A DNA stretch of 64,000 nucleotides. It comes from Cytobacillus firmus DS1. GTDB lineage: Bacteria > Bacillota > Bacilli > Bacillales > Cytobacillaceae. A program made the position numbers and the translations under genes. Shown one piece after another: positions 15,861 through 26,071 of this stretch (position 1 is the first letter of the stretch; every line of letters starts with the position of its first letter). A model generated the notes under the pieces. It was not told the DNA's origin. It did no database searches and was given only the letters and a program-made list of their open reading frames with translations. The stretch is from contig NZ_APVL01000003.1 in assembly GCF_000565285.1 (NCBI RefSeq), positions 248,001 to 312,000 on the forward strand. Reading direction: 5' to 3'.

Positions 15861-17132
15861 CTAATCAAACAGCCCGGCGCCAAGATAGCTTCCTTTTTTC
15901 ACACCAGGAAAGCAAGCAAATAGCGCACTGCCGCGATGGGTAATATATTCATTTAACTTATCCACACGTCCAAAACTGTTCTGAATATTGATGAATTGCT
16001 GCGGGTTCTTCTGGAACGAGATAAACAGCAATCCGGCATCAAAAGAGCCAGTGTCAGCGTTAATTCCATCCGAGTAGGAAAAAGAACGCCTCAGCATGCG
16101 GTCTTTCACCTGTCTTGCCAAAAATACATGCGAATTTTCAGGAACGACTGACTTTCCATTCTCTTTCCGCTCGATTTCCATATCAGAAAACTCATCGCTC
16201 TTCCCAATAGGCGCCCCTGTATCGCGATGCCGCCCAAAGGTCGCTTCCTGTTCGCGCAAAGCGGTCCGGTCCCAGGTTTCAAGGTGCATTTGAATGCGTC
16301 TGAAAGCCAAATAAGATCCTCCGGTCATCCAGCTCTTTGATTCACCCGGCTGCACCCATACAACCTCATCCATCTCTTTGGGATCATCCACATTAGGGTT
16401 GCCTGTGCCGTCTTTAAAGGCAAACAGGTTTCGGGGCGTCATTTTTTCTTTGTCTTTTATTCCATAAGAGTTGAAGCCGGTCTGTGACCATCTCATCGTC
16501 ACAAGTCCCCTCGCCGCACGGATTAAATTCCGCACCGCATGGAAAGCAACCTGCGGATCATCGGCACATGCCTGAATGCAGATATCTCCGCCGACATACC
16601 TTGGATCCAGCTGATCTTTTGGAAAATGCGGCAAATCCTTTAGATCCTCCGGCTTCATATGTTCCAGACCAAGCTCCTTTTTCTCAAACAAACTTGGGCC
16701 AACGCCAAAGGTTAAGGTCAAATGTGAGGCATCAAGCCCGACAGCCTCTCCTGTATCCGGAGCGGGCAGCAGCTTGTTCGCTGAACCGGGTTCAACCAGC
16801 TGCCCATTCATGAGCTGTACACTATAACGGGTCCAAAGCTGGAACATTCCTTTTAATTCAGCTTTCGATTTGGCCGTACAATTCAAGGACACAAAGTAAG
16901 CATGTTCAGGATTTTTCGTCAGGATCCCTGATTGATGTTTGCCGTAGAAATTCACTTTGTTCCTGGATTCCTGGTTATCATCAACAAATGGAGTTTCTCC
17001 AAAGGCGGTTAAGATCCCTGAGAATCCTGTAGCCCCCAGAATCATGCCTGCGCTCCCGATCACGGCTGTTTTCAGCATCTCACGGCGGGAAAACCCTTTT
17101 TCAAAAAAAGATTTTTCCTTTTTCGTATTCAT
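15861..17132 (-). CDS. efeB: EfeB, Tat-exported DyP-type haem peroxidase
   Basis: From the ATG at 17132 (GGAG eight bases upstream; a GTG at 17141 overlaps efeO) the protein has 423 residues. A twin-arginine signal S-R-R-E-M-L-K plus hydrophobic stretch shows export by Tat in folded form. The DyP motif appears as F-K-D-G-T-G-N, a variant of GxxDG carrying the distal aspartate. The proximal haem histidine should lie in the C-terminal half. B. subtilis EfeB (YwbN) oxidises ferrous iron for EfeU. It sits between efeO and efeU in one transcription unit. Confidence 0.92.
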   Translation of the reverse strand: MNTKKEKSFFEKGFSRREMLKTAVIGSAGMILGATGFSGILTAFGETPFVDDNQESRNKVNFYGKHQSGILTKNPEHAYFVSLNCTAKSKAELKGMFQLWTRYSVQLMNGQLVEPGSANKLLPAPDTGEAVGLDASHLTLTFGVGPSLFEKKELGLEHMKPEDLKDLPHFPKDQLDPRYVGGDICIQACADDPQVAFHAVRNLIRAARGLVTMRWSQTGFNSYGIKDKEKMTPRNLFAFKDGTGNPNVDDPKEMDEVVWVQPGESKSWMTGGSYLAFRRIQMHLETWDRTALREQEATFGRHRDTGAPIGKSDEFSDMEIERKENGKSVVPENSHVFLARQVKDRMLRRSFSYSDGINADTGSFDAGLLFISFQKNPQQFINIQNSFGRVDKLNEYITHRGSALFACFPGVKKGSYLGAGLFD

Positions 17133-17137
17133 ATTGA

Positions 17138-17998
17138 TCACTCCACAACTATGGCCATTTGACTTAAAGGTTCTCCAAGATTGTCAACTGCAGCTGACAA
17201 TGCCTTTGTATCTTCCTGTGTCAGTTTTTCGTATGATACATATCCGCCGTTTCCATCCTCGTATTTAGCGAGCAGCTCATCCAATACTGTAAAGTTTTCA
17301 TCCAGCTGCTTTACAAGTCCGGCGTCTTTTTCCGTCAGCTTCTCTTTGAAGATTTCAAAGATTTTCTCTGCGCCTTCCACATTGGCTTTAAAGTCATACA
17401 AGTCAGTATGAGAGTAAATTTCTTCTTCACCTGTAATTTTGGATGTGGATACTTCGTTTAAAAGATCCACTGCTCCTGTAATCATTAAATCAGGAGTCAC
17501 TTCAACTGTTTCCACCTTCGCGCGCAGTTCTTTTACATCCTTCAGCAGCTGATCAGCTGTCTCTTCATAGCCCTTTGTTGTGCCTTCTTCCCATAGTCCG
17601 TACTCAATTTTATGATAGCCGGACCATTCTTCTTCTCCCTGTCCTTCTGCCTGGATATCAGCCAGACGGGCATCAATTCGCGGATCCAGGTCACCAAAGC
17701 TCTCGGCAATCGGCTCTGAACGTTCGAAATACATCCGTGCTGGTGCATATAGCTCCTTTGCCTTTTCTGCGTCTCCGGCCTTCACTGCTTCTGTAAATCC
17801 TTCAGTGGCCTTCACGAATTCATCCAGCTGCTCTATGGCAAACTGTTTATATGCACTAACTTCCTTTTCTGTATTGCTTACTTCTGTCCCGGCACTCGCT
17901 TCTTTTTCTTGTGTTTCATGTGAAACATCCTCACCGCAGCCAGCTAAAATGCTGCCTGACAGCATCAATATGCCTGTTACTTTTATAAACCTATTCAT
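17138..17998 (-). CDS. efeO: EfeO, iron-binding lipoprotein (M75/imelysin family)
   Basis: This is a 286-residue lipoprotein. A signal peptide ends in the lipobox L-A-G-C (Cys 21), and a short acidic, Thr/Ser-rich linker follows. The helical imelysin-like domain includes the signature H-K-I-E-Y-G-L-W, a HxxE metal site. In B. subtilis YwbM feeds iron to EfeU. GGAGG lies seven bases before the ATG. It is the first gene of the operon, with a Fur box 44 bases upstream. Confidence 0.93.
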   Translation of the reverse strand: MNRFIKVTGILMLSGSILAGCGEDVSHETQEKEASAGTEVSNTEKEVSAYKQFAIEQLDEFVKATEGFTEAVKAGDAEKAKELYAPARMYFERSEPIAESFGDLDPRIDARLADIQAEGQGEEEWSGYHKIEYGLWEEGTTKGYEETADQLLKDVKELRAKVETVEVTPDLMITGAVDLLNEVSTSKITGEEEIYSHTDLYDFKANVEGAEKIFEIFKEKLTEKDAGLVKQLDENFTVLDELLAKYEDGNGGYVSYEKLTQEDTKALSAAVDNLGEPLSQMAIVVE

Positions 17999-18041
17999 AT
18001 GTAAGCCTCCAAAAATATCAATCTATTACTACTGTCAATAA

Positions 18042-18056
18042 TGATAATCATTATCA
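18042..18056 (-). promoter_or_regulatory. Fur box of the efeOBU operon
   Basis: TGATAATCATTATCA is an exact match to the Bacillus 7-1-7 Fur operator. Repression by Fe-loaded Fur and induction on iron starvation follow from this. Confidence 0.93.
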
Positions 18057-18137
18057 TCTATATAGTCAATACAATTTCTGTCAGATGTAAAATTAATCTA
18101 ATGCCAGCATTGGAAGCGGTTTCCTAATTGTTTTTAC

Positions 18138-18175
18138 AAAAAAGAACCCCCAAACCGAATTCGGCCCGAGGGTTC
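18138..18175 (-). terminator. Terminator of mqo
   Basis: The minus-strand stem GAACCC/GGGTTC with inner CCGAATTCGG pairing is followed by six T residues, 10 bases after the mqo stop. Confidence 0.85.
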
Positions 18176-18184
18176 CTATTATAA

Positions 18185-19696
18185 TCAATTATAAGCAAGC
18201 TCCTGCTTTTTTTCCTTTTCGCTGAGACCAAGCACCTGTGCTGTAGATTCGTGAATCTCACGGAACAGCTCAGGATTTTCAGATAGTGACATACCGTAAG
18301 ACGGAATCATTTTCTTAATTTTAAAATGCCATTCGTCCATTTTTTCAGGGAAGCACTTCTGCAATACTTCAAGCATGACATTAACGGCTGTTGAAGCACC
18401 CGGTGAAGCCCCGAGCAGGGCAGCAACCGAGCCGTCAGATGCACTGACTACTTCTGTACCGAATTGCAGGGTTCCTTTTCCGGCAGGTGTATCCTTGATG
18501 ACCTGCACACGCTGGCCGGCCACTACGACACTCCAGTCTTCACTCTTAGCGTTTGGAATGAACTCACGCAGTTCTTCAACGCGCTGTTCATGGGACAGCA
18601 TAACCTGCTGAATCAGATACTTCGTCAGTGCCATTTCCTTTGCACCTGCAGCAAGCATAGTGATGACATTGTTCGGCTTAACGGACTTGATCAGGTCCAT
18701 ATTGGAGCCTGTTTTCAGGAACTTCGGCGAAAAGCCGGCAAACGGGCCGAACAGCAGGGATTTCTTGTTGTCAATAAATCTGGTATCCAGGTGCGGCACA
18801 GACATTGGAGGAGCACCTACTTTGGCTTTTCCGTACACCTTCGCATGGTGCTTCCCGACGATTTCCGGATCGTTGCAGACAAGGAACAGCCCGCTTACCG
18901 GGAATCCGCCAATATGCTTCGATTCAGGGATGCCCGTCTTCTGCAGCAGATGCAGGCTTCCGCCGCCGCCGCCGATAAAGACAAATTTTGCCTGATGGTT
19001 TTCGGTTGTGCCGCTTGCCATATTCCGCACTTTTACATTCCATGATCCATCGCCGGCACGCTTCAAATCCTCAACGCTGTGCTGGTAGTGAACATCGACA
19101 TTTTTGCTCTTTAAATGGTCAAACAGCATGCGTGTCAACGCACCGAAGTTGACATCCGTTCCAGAGTCGATTTTTGTGGCTGCAATCGGCTCATCCGATT
19201 TACGGCCCTCCATCATTACCGGAATCCATTCCTTCAGTTTCTCAGGATCATCGGAAAATTCCATGCCCTCAAACAGCGGATTAGCTGACAGCGCTTCCAA
19301 ACGTTTTTTCAAAAACGATACATTTTCTTCCCCCTGAACAAAGCTCATATGAGGGATTGGCATAATAAAGTCCTGCGGATTGGTAATCAGGTTGTTTTCT
19401 ACAAGATAAGACCAAAACTGTCTGGAAAGCTGAAATTGTTCATTTACATTAATCGCTTTAGCGATATCTATTGATCCATCGGATTTTTCGGATGTATAGT
19501 TAAGCTCGCACAATGCAGCATGTCCCGTCCCTGCATTATTCCATTCGTTAGAGCTTTCTTCTCCTGCGCTGGCGAGCTTTTCAAACACTTTGATTTCCCA
19601 TTCTGGTGCTAACTCTTTCAGTAAAGAACCCAAAGTCGCGCTCATGATTCCGGCACCAATTAAGATAACGTCTGTTTTGTTCTGTACGCTGCTCAT
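18185..19696 (-). CDS. mqo: Malate:quinone oxidoreductase
   Basis: The product is 503 residues from the ATG at 19696. AGGAAGG lies upstream, and the frame extension to 19729 lacks a site. The FAD-binding start [15 protein letters not shown] matches Mqo. Other family segments are [13 protein letters not shown] and [10 protein letters not shown]. The peripheral membrane enzyme oxidises malate to oxaloacetate and reduces quinone, in parallel with the NAD-dependent dehydrogenase. B. subtilis 168 lacks Mqo, though many other bacilli have it. It is monocistronic. Confidence 0.95.
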   Translation of the reverse strand: MSSVQNKTDVILIGAGIMSATLGSLLKELAPEWEIKVFEKLASAGEESSNEWNNAGTGHAALCELNYTSEKSDGSIDIAKAINVNEQFQLSRQFWSYLVENNLITNPQDFIMPIPHMSFVQGEENVSFLKKRLEALSANPLFEGMEFSDDPEKLKEWIPVMMEGRKSDEPIAATKIDSGTDVNFGALTRMLFDHLKSKNVDVHYQHSVEDLKRAGDGSWNVKVRNMASGTTENHQAKFVFIGGGGGSLHLLQKTGIPESKHIGGFPVSGLFLVCNDPEIVGKHHAKVYGKAKVGAPPMSVPHLDTRFIDNKKSLLFGPFAGFSPKFLKTGSNMDLIKSVKPNNVITMLAAGAKEMALTKYLIQQVMLSHEQRVEELREFIPNAKSEDWSVVVAGQRVQVIKDTPAGKGTLQFGTEVVSASDGSVAALLGASPGASTAVNVMLEVLQKCFPEKMDEWHFKIKKMIPSYGMSLSENPELFREIHESTAQVLGLSEKEKKQELAYN

Positions 19697-19887
19697 TTTA
19701 AACCCTTCCTTATCCCAGAAATTTGCCAAAAACTGCAGGCGCTTTGCTCAGGCATCCCCACTAGAAAGGCATCACCCAAGGACGCACCTTTTCCGTCACA
19801 CAAAATACACATTCTATTCTATTATAATGATTGATAGGGTAAGATAGCTAGCATTATCTGATAATTATATACTATTTTAGACAAATT

Positions 19888-20066
19888 AGAAAGAGGGCGG
19901 GGTTTTGGGGACGAAAACAGCAGCAGCAGGGGAACTAGAAGACCGGTACCCACACCGGCAGGGCCGCCACCCGGGCGGGCAGGTGATCACCCCACGGCCT
20001 GCAGAACGCCATCGCCAGCAGGATGCCGACCGCAGCGATAACCGCTGTAGCTGCATTAATCCCCCT
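19888..20066 (-). pseudogene. Frameshifted fragment of an integral membrane protein
   Basis: On the minus strand one frame reads I-N-A-A-T-A-V-I-A-A-V-G-I-L-L-A-M-A-F, then P-A-R-V-A-A-L-P-V-W-V. The frame is broken by a one-base shift at V-W-V, and the adjacent frame continues with G-T-G-L-L-V-P-L-L-L-L-F. Together they look like two membrane helices of a DUF3995-like protein. No start is present, and the fragment abuts the next remnant. It is clearly more GC-rich than its surroundings, which suggests foreign origin. Confidence 0.6.
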
Positions 20067-20590
20067 CCAGCTGGGACCTCAAGCAAAACATTCCCGTTGA
20101 ATCCTCCGTTATTTTTATCAACCCTGAATTCACCTTATACCAAGCTCCCATGGACCAGCCCATTATCCTGCCAACCCAAATAAACCGCCTCCTGAAAGAC
20201 TTGAATCATACCCCGTCCAAATTAAATGAGGGCCACAGAAAACTGGCCCAGCAATTACTTTCACTCCACCAAACCAAAAATCCCTACACTCTTTTGCCCG
20301 ACTATCACTTTGACCAGCTGAAAAAAGGGATGTTTTGCAAGGACTGTCACTCTCTTCTTAAGCCTATACACAAGGACCTCGTATGCGAAAAATGCGGCAG
20401 GCATGAAAGAATTGAAATGGGCATTTTGCGGAATATAAAAGAGTTCAAGCTCCTCTTTCCCGAACGAAAGCTGACAACCCAAAGCATCTATGAATGGTGT
20501 AATGCCAATATAAGCAAACGAACTTTCTCCAGGGTACTCAAGAAAAACTATACGGTGCGCGGCAGCACAAGTAATACCTATTATGAGTGA
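20060..20590 (+). pseudogene. 5'-truncated remnant of a NERD-domain nuclease-related protein
   Basis: The frame is open from 20060 and reads, before the apparent ATG at 20150, through V-E-S-S-V-I-F-I-N-P-E-F-T-L-Y-Q-A-P. That is the segment following the NERD nuclease domain in Bacillus NERD proteins. The C-terminal part then continues with I-I-L-P-T-Q, a C-x2-C...C-x2-C zinc finger (F-C-K-D-C and C-E-K-C) and an HTH-like tail. The NERD catalytic part itself is missing. The remnant abuts the membrane-protein fragment near 20066, which marks a deletion junction. Confidence 0.75.
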
Positions 20591-20639
20591 GGATTGCTGA
20601 TTGGAGGAGGTGAGGTGGGTTCGGGTTCTTATGTCCGGC

Positions 20640-20760
20640 AGCTGGGCCGGGTTCTGACTCTGGGTGCCGGATTTCTTCTTTCTGTGTCCGAAGTTGGACC
20701 GGGTTCTGACTCTGGATCCTCGTTTCTACCTTTCTGTGTCCGAAGCCGAACCAGCATCGA
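20640..20760. repeat. Intergenic repeat block, two tandem 52-bp units
   Basis: Units at 20647-20698 and 20699-20749 both start CCGGGTTCTGACTCTGG and end in CTTTCTGTGTCCGAAG. The family is the same as at 10157-10340. It sits between the NERD remnant and the gnt promoter. Confidence 0.8.
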
Positions 20761-20822
20761 GAAATTCCCCCACCCCCAACTAACCAACCCAATATTAAAC
20801 AATAAATCCAATAAAACTAAAA

Positions 20823-20859
20823 ATAAAGCGTTTGCATTTTATTTTATTTGGATTATAAT
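20823..20859 (+). promoter_or_regulatory. gnt promoter with overlapping cre-like site
   Basis: The -10 TATAAT (20854-20859) is 17 bases from TTTGCA (20831-20836). ATAAAGCGTTTGCA (20823-20836) matches the catabolite-responsive element at 12 of 14 positions and overlaps the -35. CcpA repression is expected, as for B. subtilis gnt. Confidence 0.75.
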
Positions 20860-20875
20860 ACTTGTATACAAGTAT
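20858..20875 (+). promoter_or_regulatory. GntR operator
   Basis: The perfect palindrome ATACTTGTATACAAGTAT overlaps the end of the -10 and matches the known B. subtilis gnt operator. A partial half-site (GTATACT) follows. Confidence 0.88.
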
Positions 20876-20914
20876 ACACGTATACTCAAAATGTCATTTT
20901 ACAAAGGTGATGTC

Positions 20915-21646
20915 ATGAACGATTCTGCTGAATTTCTATATCCACAAAAATGGCTTTCTAAGGCTTCCGCTGGCGACCGTGTCGCATATGAGCTTAGAAT
21001 GCGCATTATTGCAGGCTTGATTGAAAGCGGTACCACGCTTTCTGAAAATAAGTTGGCCGCTGATTTTGCAGTGAGCCGTTCGCCGATTCGTGAAGCTTTA
21101 AGGACACTGGCAGCTGAAAATATCATCCGGCTGGAAAGAACGGGTGCGGTTGTTGCCGGGTTAACAGAAAAAGAAATAGAAGAAATTTACGATGTTCGTC
21201 TGATGATTGAGACATTCGTGTTTGAACGTCTTATCAGCATGAACACAAATGAATTGGCCATGGAACTCAGCAAGGTGCTGGAAATGATGAAAGTGGCTGT
21301 AAAGTATCGGGATGCTGATGAGTTTGCGTATCAGGACATTCTGTTCCACGAAATTATCATCGGATCTATTGGCCATTCTTATATCCAGCTGATCTGGAAT
21401 AATTTAAAGCCTGTGATGGAAGGCTTCATTCTTTTATCCATGCGCGTGCGCTTTAAGGAAAATTATGAAGACCTTGATCGAATTGTGAAAAATCATGAAC
21501 TATATATTGATGCAATTAAAACAAAAGACAGAGACCTTATGATTCAGTCGCTACACGAAAATTTTGATGATGTTCAAGGGAAAGTGGACGATTTATGGAG
21601 GTCACAGCAAATGCTGTCAAAAGGGGTTAAACAACAAGATGACTAG
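20915..21646 (+). CDS. gntR: Gluconate operon repressor GntR
   Basis: The protein has 243 residues, the same length as B. subtilis GntR, from the ATG at 20915 with AAAGGTG upstream. The frame is open to 20594, but the extension runs through the repeat and promoter and is not real. The winged helix (L-A-A-D-F-A-V-S-R-S-P-I-R-E-A-L-R) is followed by an all-helical FCD effector domain. Gluconate releases it from the operator. It overlaps gntK by 8 bases. Confidence 0.95.
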   Translation: MNDSAEFLYPQKWLSKASAGDRVAYELRMRIIAGLIESGTTLSENKLAADFAVSRSPIREALRTLAAENIIRLERTGAVVAGLTEKEIEEIYDVRLMIETFVFERLISMNTNELAMELSKVLEMMKVAVKYRDADEFAYQDILFHEIIIGSIGHSYIQLIWNNLKPVMEGFILLSMRVRFKENYEDLDRIVKNHELYIDAIKTKDRDLMIQSLHENFDDVQGKVDDLWRSQQMLSKGVKQQDD

Positions 21647-23180
21647 CTATATGTTAGGGATTGATATTGGAACCACCAGTACAAAAGCCGTGTTATTCAG
21701 TGAAAAAGGGGATGTGATTCAGCAGGAGAACATTGGTTACCCGCTGTACACTCCTGATATCTCCACAGCAGAACAGGATCCGGAGGAGATTTTTTCTGCT
21801 GTAGTCCAGACAATAGCGAATATTATGAAAAACCATCATGATAAAAAGCTGTCCTTCGTGTCCTTCAGCAGTGCGATGCACAGTGTGATCGCGATGGACG
21901 AGAATGACCTGCCGCTTACGCCCGTTATTACGTGGGCCGATAACCGAAGCGAAGCATGGGCACGCAAAATTAAGAAAGAATGGAATGGACATGAGGTCTA
22001 TAAACGGACTGGAACACCGATTCATCCGATGTCCCCATTAAGCAAAATCACCTGGCTTGTGAAGGAGCGTCCGGAGATCGCCAGCAGGACCAAAAAATAT
22101 ATTGGCATTAAAGAATATATTTTCAAAAAGCTTTTTGATGAATATGCTGTCGATTATTCACTTGCCTCCTGCATGGGCATGATGAATCTCAAGACATTGG
22201 ACTGGGATGAAGAAGCATTGGCGATTGCGGGCATCACCCGCTCACAGCTATCCAATCTCGTTCCTACGACAAAAATGTTCCAAAACTGCCATCCTATTTT
22301 AGCCAAACAAATGGGGATCGATCCTAAGACACCTTTTGTGATCGGTGCAAGTGATGGAGTGCTTTCGAACCTTGGTGTGAATGCAATCAGAAAAGGAGAA
22401 ATTGCCATCACCATCGGGACAAGCGGTGCGATACGGACCATTATTGATAAGCCCCAGACCGATGAAAAAGGGAGAATTTTCTGTTACACCTTAACAGAAA
22501 ATCATTGGGTGATTGGCGGACCGGTTAACAATGGAGGAATGGTCCTCCGCTGGATCCGGGATGAATTCGCCTCATCCGAAATCGAAACGGCCAAGAGACT
22601 AGGCATTGATCCGTACGAAGTTTTAACCAAAATCGCCGAACGTGTAAGGCCAGGTGCTGATGGCCTTCTGTTCCATCCATATCTCGCAGGTGAACGCGCT
22701 CCTTTATGGAACCCGGACGTGCGCGGATCTTTCTTCGGCTTAACGATGTCCCATAAGAAGGAGCATATGATCCGGGCAGCGCTTGAAGGCGTCATTTATA
22801 ATCTGTACACCGTGTATCTGGCATTAGTGGAATGCATGGACGGCCCGGTAACCCGGATTCAGGCAACAGGAGGCTTTGCCAGATCTGAAGTTTGGCGGCA
22901 AATGATGTCCGATATTTTTGAATCGGAAGTAGTCATACCTGAAAGCTATGAAAGTTCATGTCTCGGTGCCTGTATTTTAGGATTATACGCCACGGGGAAA
23001 ATCGATTCCTTTGAAGCCGTTTCGGAAATGGTGGGCGATACCTACAAGCATACACCGAAGGAAGAAGCTGCAAGAGAATACAGACAGCTGCTGCCGATCT
23101 TCATCCAATTATCAAGAGCTCTGGAAGATGAATATTCTTCGATCGCAAACTATCAAAGAAAATTAATCCAACATAACTAG
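21639..23180 (+). CDS. gntK: Gluconate kinase (FGGY family)
   Basis: At 513 residues it equals B. subtilis GntK. The ATP-binding start is [14 protein letters not shown]. The substrate-domain W-A-D-N-R-S segment and the C-terminal A-T-G-G-F-A-R-S follow, both typical of FGGY kinases. It phosphorylates D-gluconate to 6-phosphogluconate in the cytosol. The ribosome site (AAGGGG) is 12 bases from the ATG, so translation is probably coupled to gntR. GntP follows after 11 bases. Confidence 0.95.
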   Translation: MTSYMLGIDIGTTSTKAVLFSEKGDVIQQENIGYPLYTPDISTAEQDPEEIFSAVVQTIANIMKNHHDKKLSFVSFSSAMHSVIAMDENDLPLTPVITWADNRSEAWARKIKKEWNGHEVYKRTGTPIHPMSPLSKITWLVKERPEIASRTKKYIGIKEYIFKKLFDEYAVDYSLASCMGMMNLKTLDWDEEALAIAGITRSQLSNLVPTTKMFQNCHPILAKQMGIDPKTPFVIGASDGVLSNLGVNAIRKGEIAITIGTSGAIRTIIDKPQTDEKGRIFCYTLTENHWVIGGPVNNGGMVLRWIRDEFASSEIETAKRLGIDPYEVLTKIAERVRPGADGLLFHPYLAGERAPLWNPDVRGSFFGLTMSHKKEHMIRAALEGVIYNLYTVYLALVECMDGPVTRIQATGGFARSEVWRQMMSDIFESEVVIPESYESSCLGACILGLYATGKIDSFEAVSEMVGDTYKHTPKEEAAREYRQLLPIFIQLSRALEDEYSSIANYQRKLIQHN

Positions 23181-23191
23181 GAGGAAAGACA

Positions 23192-24538
23192 ATGCCGCTC
23201 ATAATAGTAGCAATTGGAATCGTTGCCTTATTAATTCTGATAATGGGCTTAAAATTAAATACCTTCATTTCATTAATTATCGTTTCTTTTGGTGTTGCGC
23301 TGGCACTCGGAATGCCGCTCGACCAGATTGTCAAAACCATTGAAGCCGGATTAGGCGGAACACTTGGCCACCTGGCGCTCATCTTCGGACTTGGTGCCAT
23401 GCTGGGCAAGCTGATCGCCGACTCTGGCGGAGCCCAGCGAATTGCCATGACTCTTGTCAATAAATTCGGGGAAAAGAATATTCAGTGGGCAGTAGTGGCT
23501 GCATCATTCATTATCGGTGTTGCCTTATTCTTTGAAGTGGGACTTGTTTTATTAATTCCGATCGTATTTGCTATTTCAAGAGAATTAAAGATTTCTATTT
23601 TGTATCTTGGTATTCCGATGACAGCCGCTTTATCTGTCACACACGGATTCCTTCCGCCTCACCCGGGTCCAACGGTTATTGCCGGCGAATACGGTGCAAA
23701 TATTGGTGAAGTATTGCTTTATGGTTTTATCATTGCGATTCCAACCGTTATTTTAGCTGGACCGGTATTTACAAAAATAGCTAAAAAGCTCGTTCCGGAT
23801 TCATTCACAAAAAGCGGAAACATCGCTTCTCTGGGCGAGCAGAAAACCTTTAAGCTTGAAGACACACCAGGCTTTGGAATCAGTGTATTTACGGCTTTGC
23901 TACCTGTTATTTTAATGTCAATCGCAACGATTATTACATTGCTTCAAAAAACAATGGGATTTGAAGATAATAGCCTTCTGGCTGCTATCCGTTTTATTGG
24001 CGATGCCGGCACTTCGATGCTGATCTCCTTATTGGTTGCCATCTATACCATGGGACTGGCAAGGAAAATTCCAATCAAAAATGTAATGGATTCCTGCACA
24101 ACTGCCATCAGCCATATCGGGATGATGCTCTTGATTATCGGCGGAGGCGGCGCCTTCAAACAGGTATTAATTGATGGCGGTGTTGGTGACTATGTGGCCG
24201 AGCTTTTCAAAGGAACAAGCCTGTCTCCAATTTTACTGGCATGGATTATCGCGGCAATCCTGAGGATTTCATTAGGATCTGCCACAGTGGCCGCATTAAC
24301 GACTGCTGGATTAGTCATTCCGCTGCTGGGCCAAACGGATGCAAATCTTGCCTTAGTGGTGCTTGCAACAGGTGCGGGAAGCTTAATCGCTTCTCACGTC
24401 AATGATGCCGGCTTCTGGATGTTCAAAGAATACTTCGGTTTGAGCATGAAGGAAACGTTTGCAACATGGACTTTGCTTGAAACAATAATATCTGTTGCTG
24501 GATTAGGATTTATTTTATTGTTAAGCTTATTTGTATAA
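23192..24538 (+). CDS. gntP: Gluconate:H+ symporter GntP
   Basis: The 448-residue membrane protein has the length of B. subtilis GntP and AGGAGG upstream of the ATG. About 12-14 hydrophobic helices are visible. Family segments include [10 protein letters not shown] near residue 150 and [10 protein letters not shown] later. It imports gluconate for GntK. The stop is followed by a strong hairpin before gntZ. Confidence 0.95.
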   Translation: MPLIIVAIGIVALLILIMGLKLNTFISLIIVSFGVALALGMPLDQIVKTIEAGLGGTLGHLALIFGLGAMLGKLIADSGGAQRIAMTLVNKFGEKNIQWAVVAASFIIGVALFFEVGLVLLIPIVFAISRELKISILYLGIPMTAALSVTHGFLPPHPGPTVIAGEYGANIGEVLLYGFIIAIPTVILAGPVFTKIAKKLVPDSFTKSGNIASLGEQKTFKLEDTPGFGISVFTALLPVILMSIATIITLLQKTMGFEDNSLLAAIRFIGDAGTSMLISLLVAIYTMGLARKIPIKNVMDSCTTAISHIGMMLLIIGGGGAFKQVLIDGGVGDYVAELFKGTSLSPILLAWIIAAILRISLGSATVAALTTAGLVIPLLGQTDANLALVVLATGAGSLIASHVNDAGFWMFKEYFGLSMKETFATWTLLETIISVAGLGFILLLSLFV

Positions 24539-24546
24539 ACACTTTA

Positions 24547-24586
24547 AGGCAATGAAACCCTACTTTATAAGAGGGGTTCATTGCCT
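24547..24586 (+). promoter_or_regulatory. Stable hairpin between gntP and gntZ
   Basis: AGGCAATGAA(A)CCC pairs with GGGTTCATTGCCT over 13 bp with one bulge. No T-run follows, so it is more likely an mRNA processing or stabilising element than a terminator. Confidence 0.7.
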
Positions 24587-24613
24587 ATTAATCTGAATGA
24601 AGGAGCAGGAACT

Positions 24614-26020
24614 ATGTTAAATACAATTGGTGTTATTGGTCTCGGAGTAATGGGGAGCAATATCGCTTTAAATATGGCCAATAACGGCGAGAAGGTAGCT
24701 GTATATAATTACACAAGGGATTTGACCGATCAGCTTGTACAAAAGGTGGAAGGTCAAACGATAAGCCCTTATTACGAAGTAGAGGATTTTGTCCAGTCTT
24801 TGGAAACACCGAGAAAAATCTTTTTAATGGTGACAGCCGGGAAAGCCATTGATTCTGTTATCGCAAGCTTAATCCCCTTCCTTGAAGAAGGCGACGTTAT
24901 CATGGACGGCGGCAACTCCCATTACAAAGATACGGAAAAAAGATATGATGATTTGAAAGCAAAAGGAATTGGCTACTTGGGTATCGGTATTTCAGGCGGT
25001 GAAGTGGGTGCTTTAACAGGACCTTCCATCATGCCTGGCGGTGATCAGGATGTCTATGAAAAAGCGGCTCCGATTCTTACGAAGATCGCTGCAAAGGTTG
25101 ACGGTATGCCTTGCTGTGTCTACATCGGACCTAAAGGAGCAGGCCACTTTGTCAAAATGGTACATAACGGAATCGAGTATGCAGATATGCAGCTGATTGC
25201 TGAGGCTTATATATTCTTAAGAGAAAAGCTGGGATTATCTGTTGAGGAAATTGCAGATATCTTTGAAACATGGAATAAAGGCGAGCTGAAGAGCTATTTA
25301 ATCGAGATCACAGCAGCTATTTTAAGGAAAAAAGACGAGCGCACAGGGCTGCCGCAAATCGATGTCATCCTTGATAAAGCCGGGCAAAAAGGAACCGGAA
25401 AATGGACCAGCCTGCAAGCGATCGATAACGGAATCCCAACCTCAATCATTACAGAATCTTTATTCGCACGCTATATTTCTGCTTTGAAGGATGAGCGTGT
25501 GGCGGCAGAAACACTTTTAACAGGTCCTGAGAAGGAAGAGATAACCCTTGAAAAAGACGTCTGGATTGAATATATCAGACAGGCTTTATATATGGGAAAA
25601 GTGTGTGCCTATGCACAAGGATTTACACAATACAAAATGTCATCCGAGCAAAATGACTGGAATCTGCCTTTAAAAGATATTGCGCTGATTTTCCGCGACG
25701 GCTGCATCATTCGCGCGGAATTCTTGAATGTCATCAGTGAAGCCTATCAGGAGCAGCCAAACCTGGCTAACCTCCTTGTCTCCCCTTACTTTGCGGAAAG
25801 AATCAGGGACTACCAGACAGGCTTGCGCAAAATTGTCTGCGAAGGCATTCAATCCGGCATCGCATTGCCATGCCTAAGCTCTTCTCTTTCCTATTACGAC
25901 AGCTACCGGAATGGAAGATCAAATGCCAGCCTGCTGCAGGCCCAGCGTGATTACTTCGGTGCCCATACGTATGAGCGGACAGATATGGAAGGGACTTTCC
26001 ACACTAATTGGAATGAATAG
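24614..26020 (+). CDS. gntZ: 6-Phosphogluconate dehydrogenase, decarboxylating (GntZ)
   Basis: From the ATG at 24614 (AAGGAGCAGG upstream) the protein has 468 residues, like B. subtilis GntZ. The nucleotide site G-V-I-G-L-G-V-M-G-S-N-I-A-L-N lies at the N-terminus. The substrate signature G-I-G-I-S-G-G-E-V-G-A and the catalytic K-M-V-H-N-G-I-E-Y follow. It converts 6-phosphogluconate to ribulose 5-phosphate and CO2, joining the operon to the pentose phosphate pathway. Confidence 0.95.
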   Translation: MLNTIGVIGLGVMGSNIALNMANNGEKVAVYNYTRDLTDQLVQKVEGQTISPYYEVEDFVQSLETPRKIFLMVTAGKAIDSVIASLIPFLEEGDVIMDGGNSHYKDTEKRYDDLKAKGIGYLGIGISGGEVGALTGPSIMPGGDQDVYEKAAPILTKIAAKVDGMPCCVYIGPKGAGHFVKMVHNGIEYADMQLIAEAYIFLREKLGLSVEEIADIFETWNKGELKSYLIEITAAILRKKDERTGLPQIDVILDKAGQKGTGKWTSLQAIDNGIPTSIITESLFARYISALKDERVAAETLLTGPEKEEITLEKDVWIEYIRQALYMGKVCAYAQGFTQYKMSSEQNDWNLPLKDIALIFRDGCIIRAEFLNVISEAYQEQPNLANLLVSPYFAERIRDYQTGLRKIVCEGIQSGIALPCLSSSLSYYDSYRNGRSNASLLQAQRDYFGAHTYERTDMEGTFHTNWNE

Positions 26021-26025
26021 ATAGC

Positions 26026-26064
26026 AAAAACGCTTGCCCCCTATTGCGGGGACAAGCGTTTTTT
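26026..26064. terminator. Bidirectional terminator between gntZ and aspA
   Basis: AAAACGCTTG-CCCC pairs with GGGG-CAAGCGTTTT (one mismatch) between the convergent gntZ and aspA stops, with T/A runs on both sides. Confidence 0.92.
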
Positions 26065-26071
26065 GTTTACC

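Noticed and set aside
19905-20183. Plus-strand 92-codon ORF across the remnants
   Set aside because: Its translation is low-complexity, while the minus strand and another plus frame show recognisable protein remnants.
20594-20914. 5' extension of gntR to 20594
   Set aside because: It reads through the repeat block, promoter and operator. The ATG at 20915 gives the standard 243-residue GntR.
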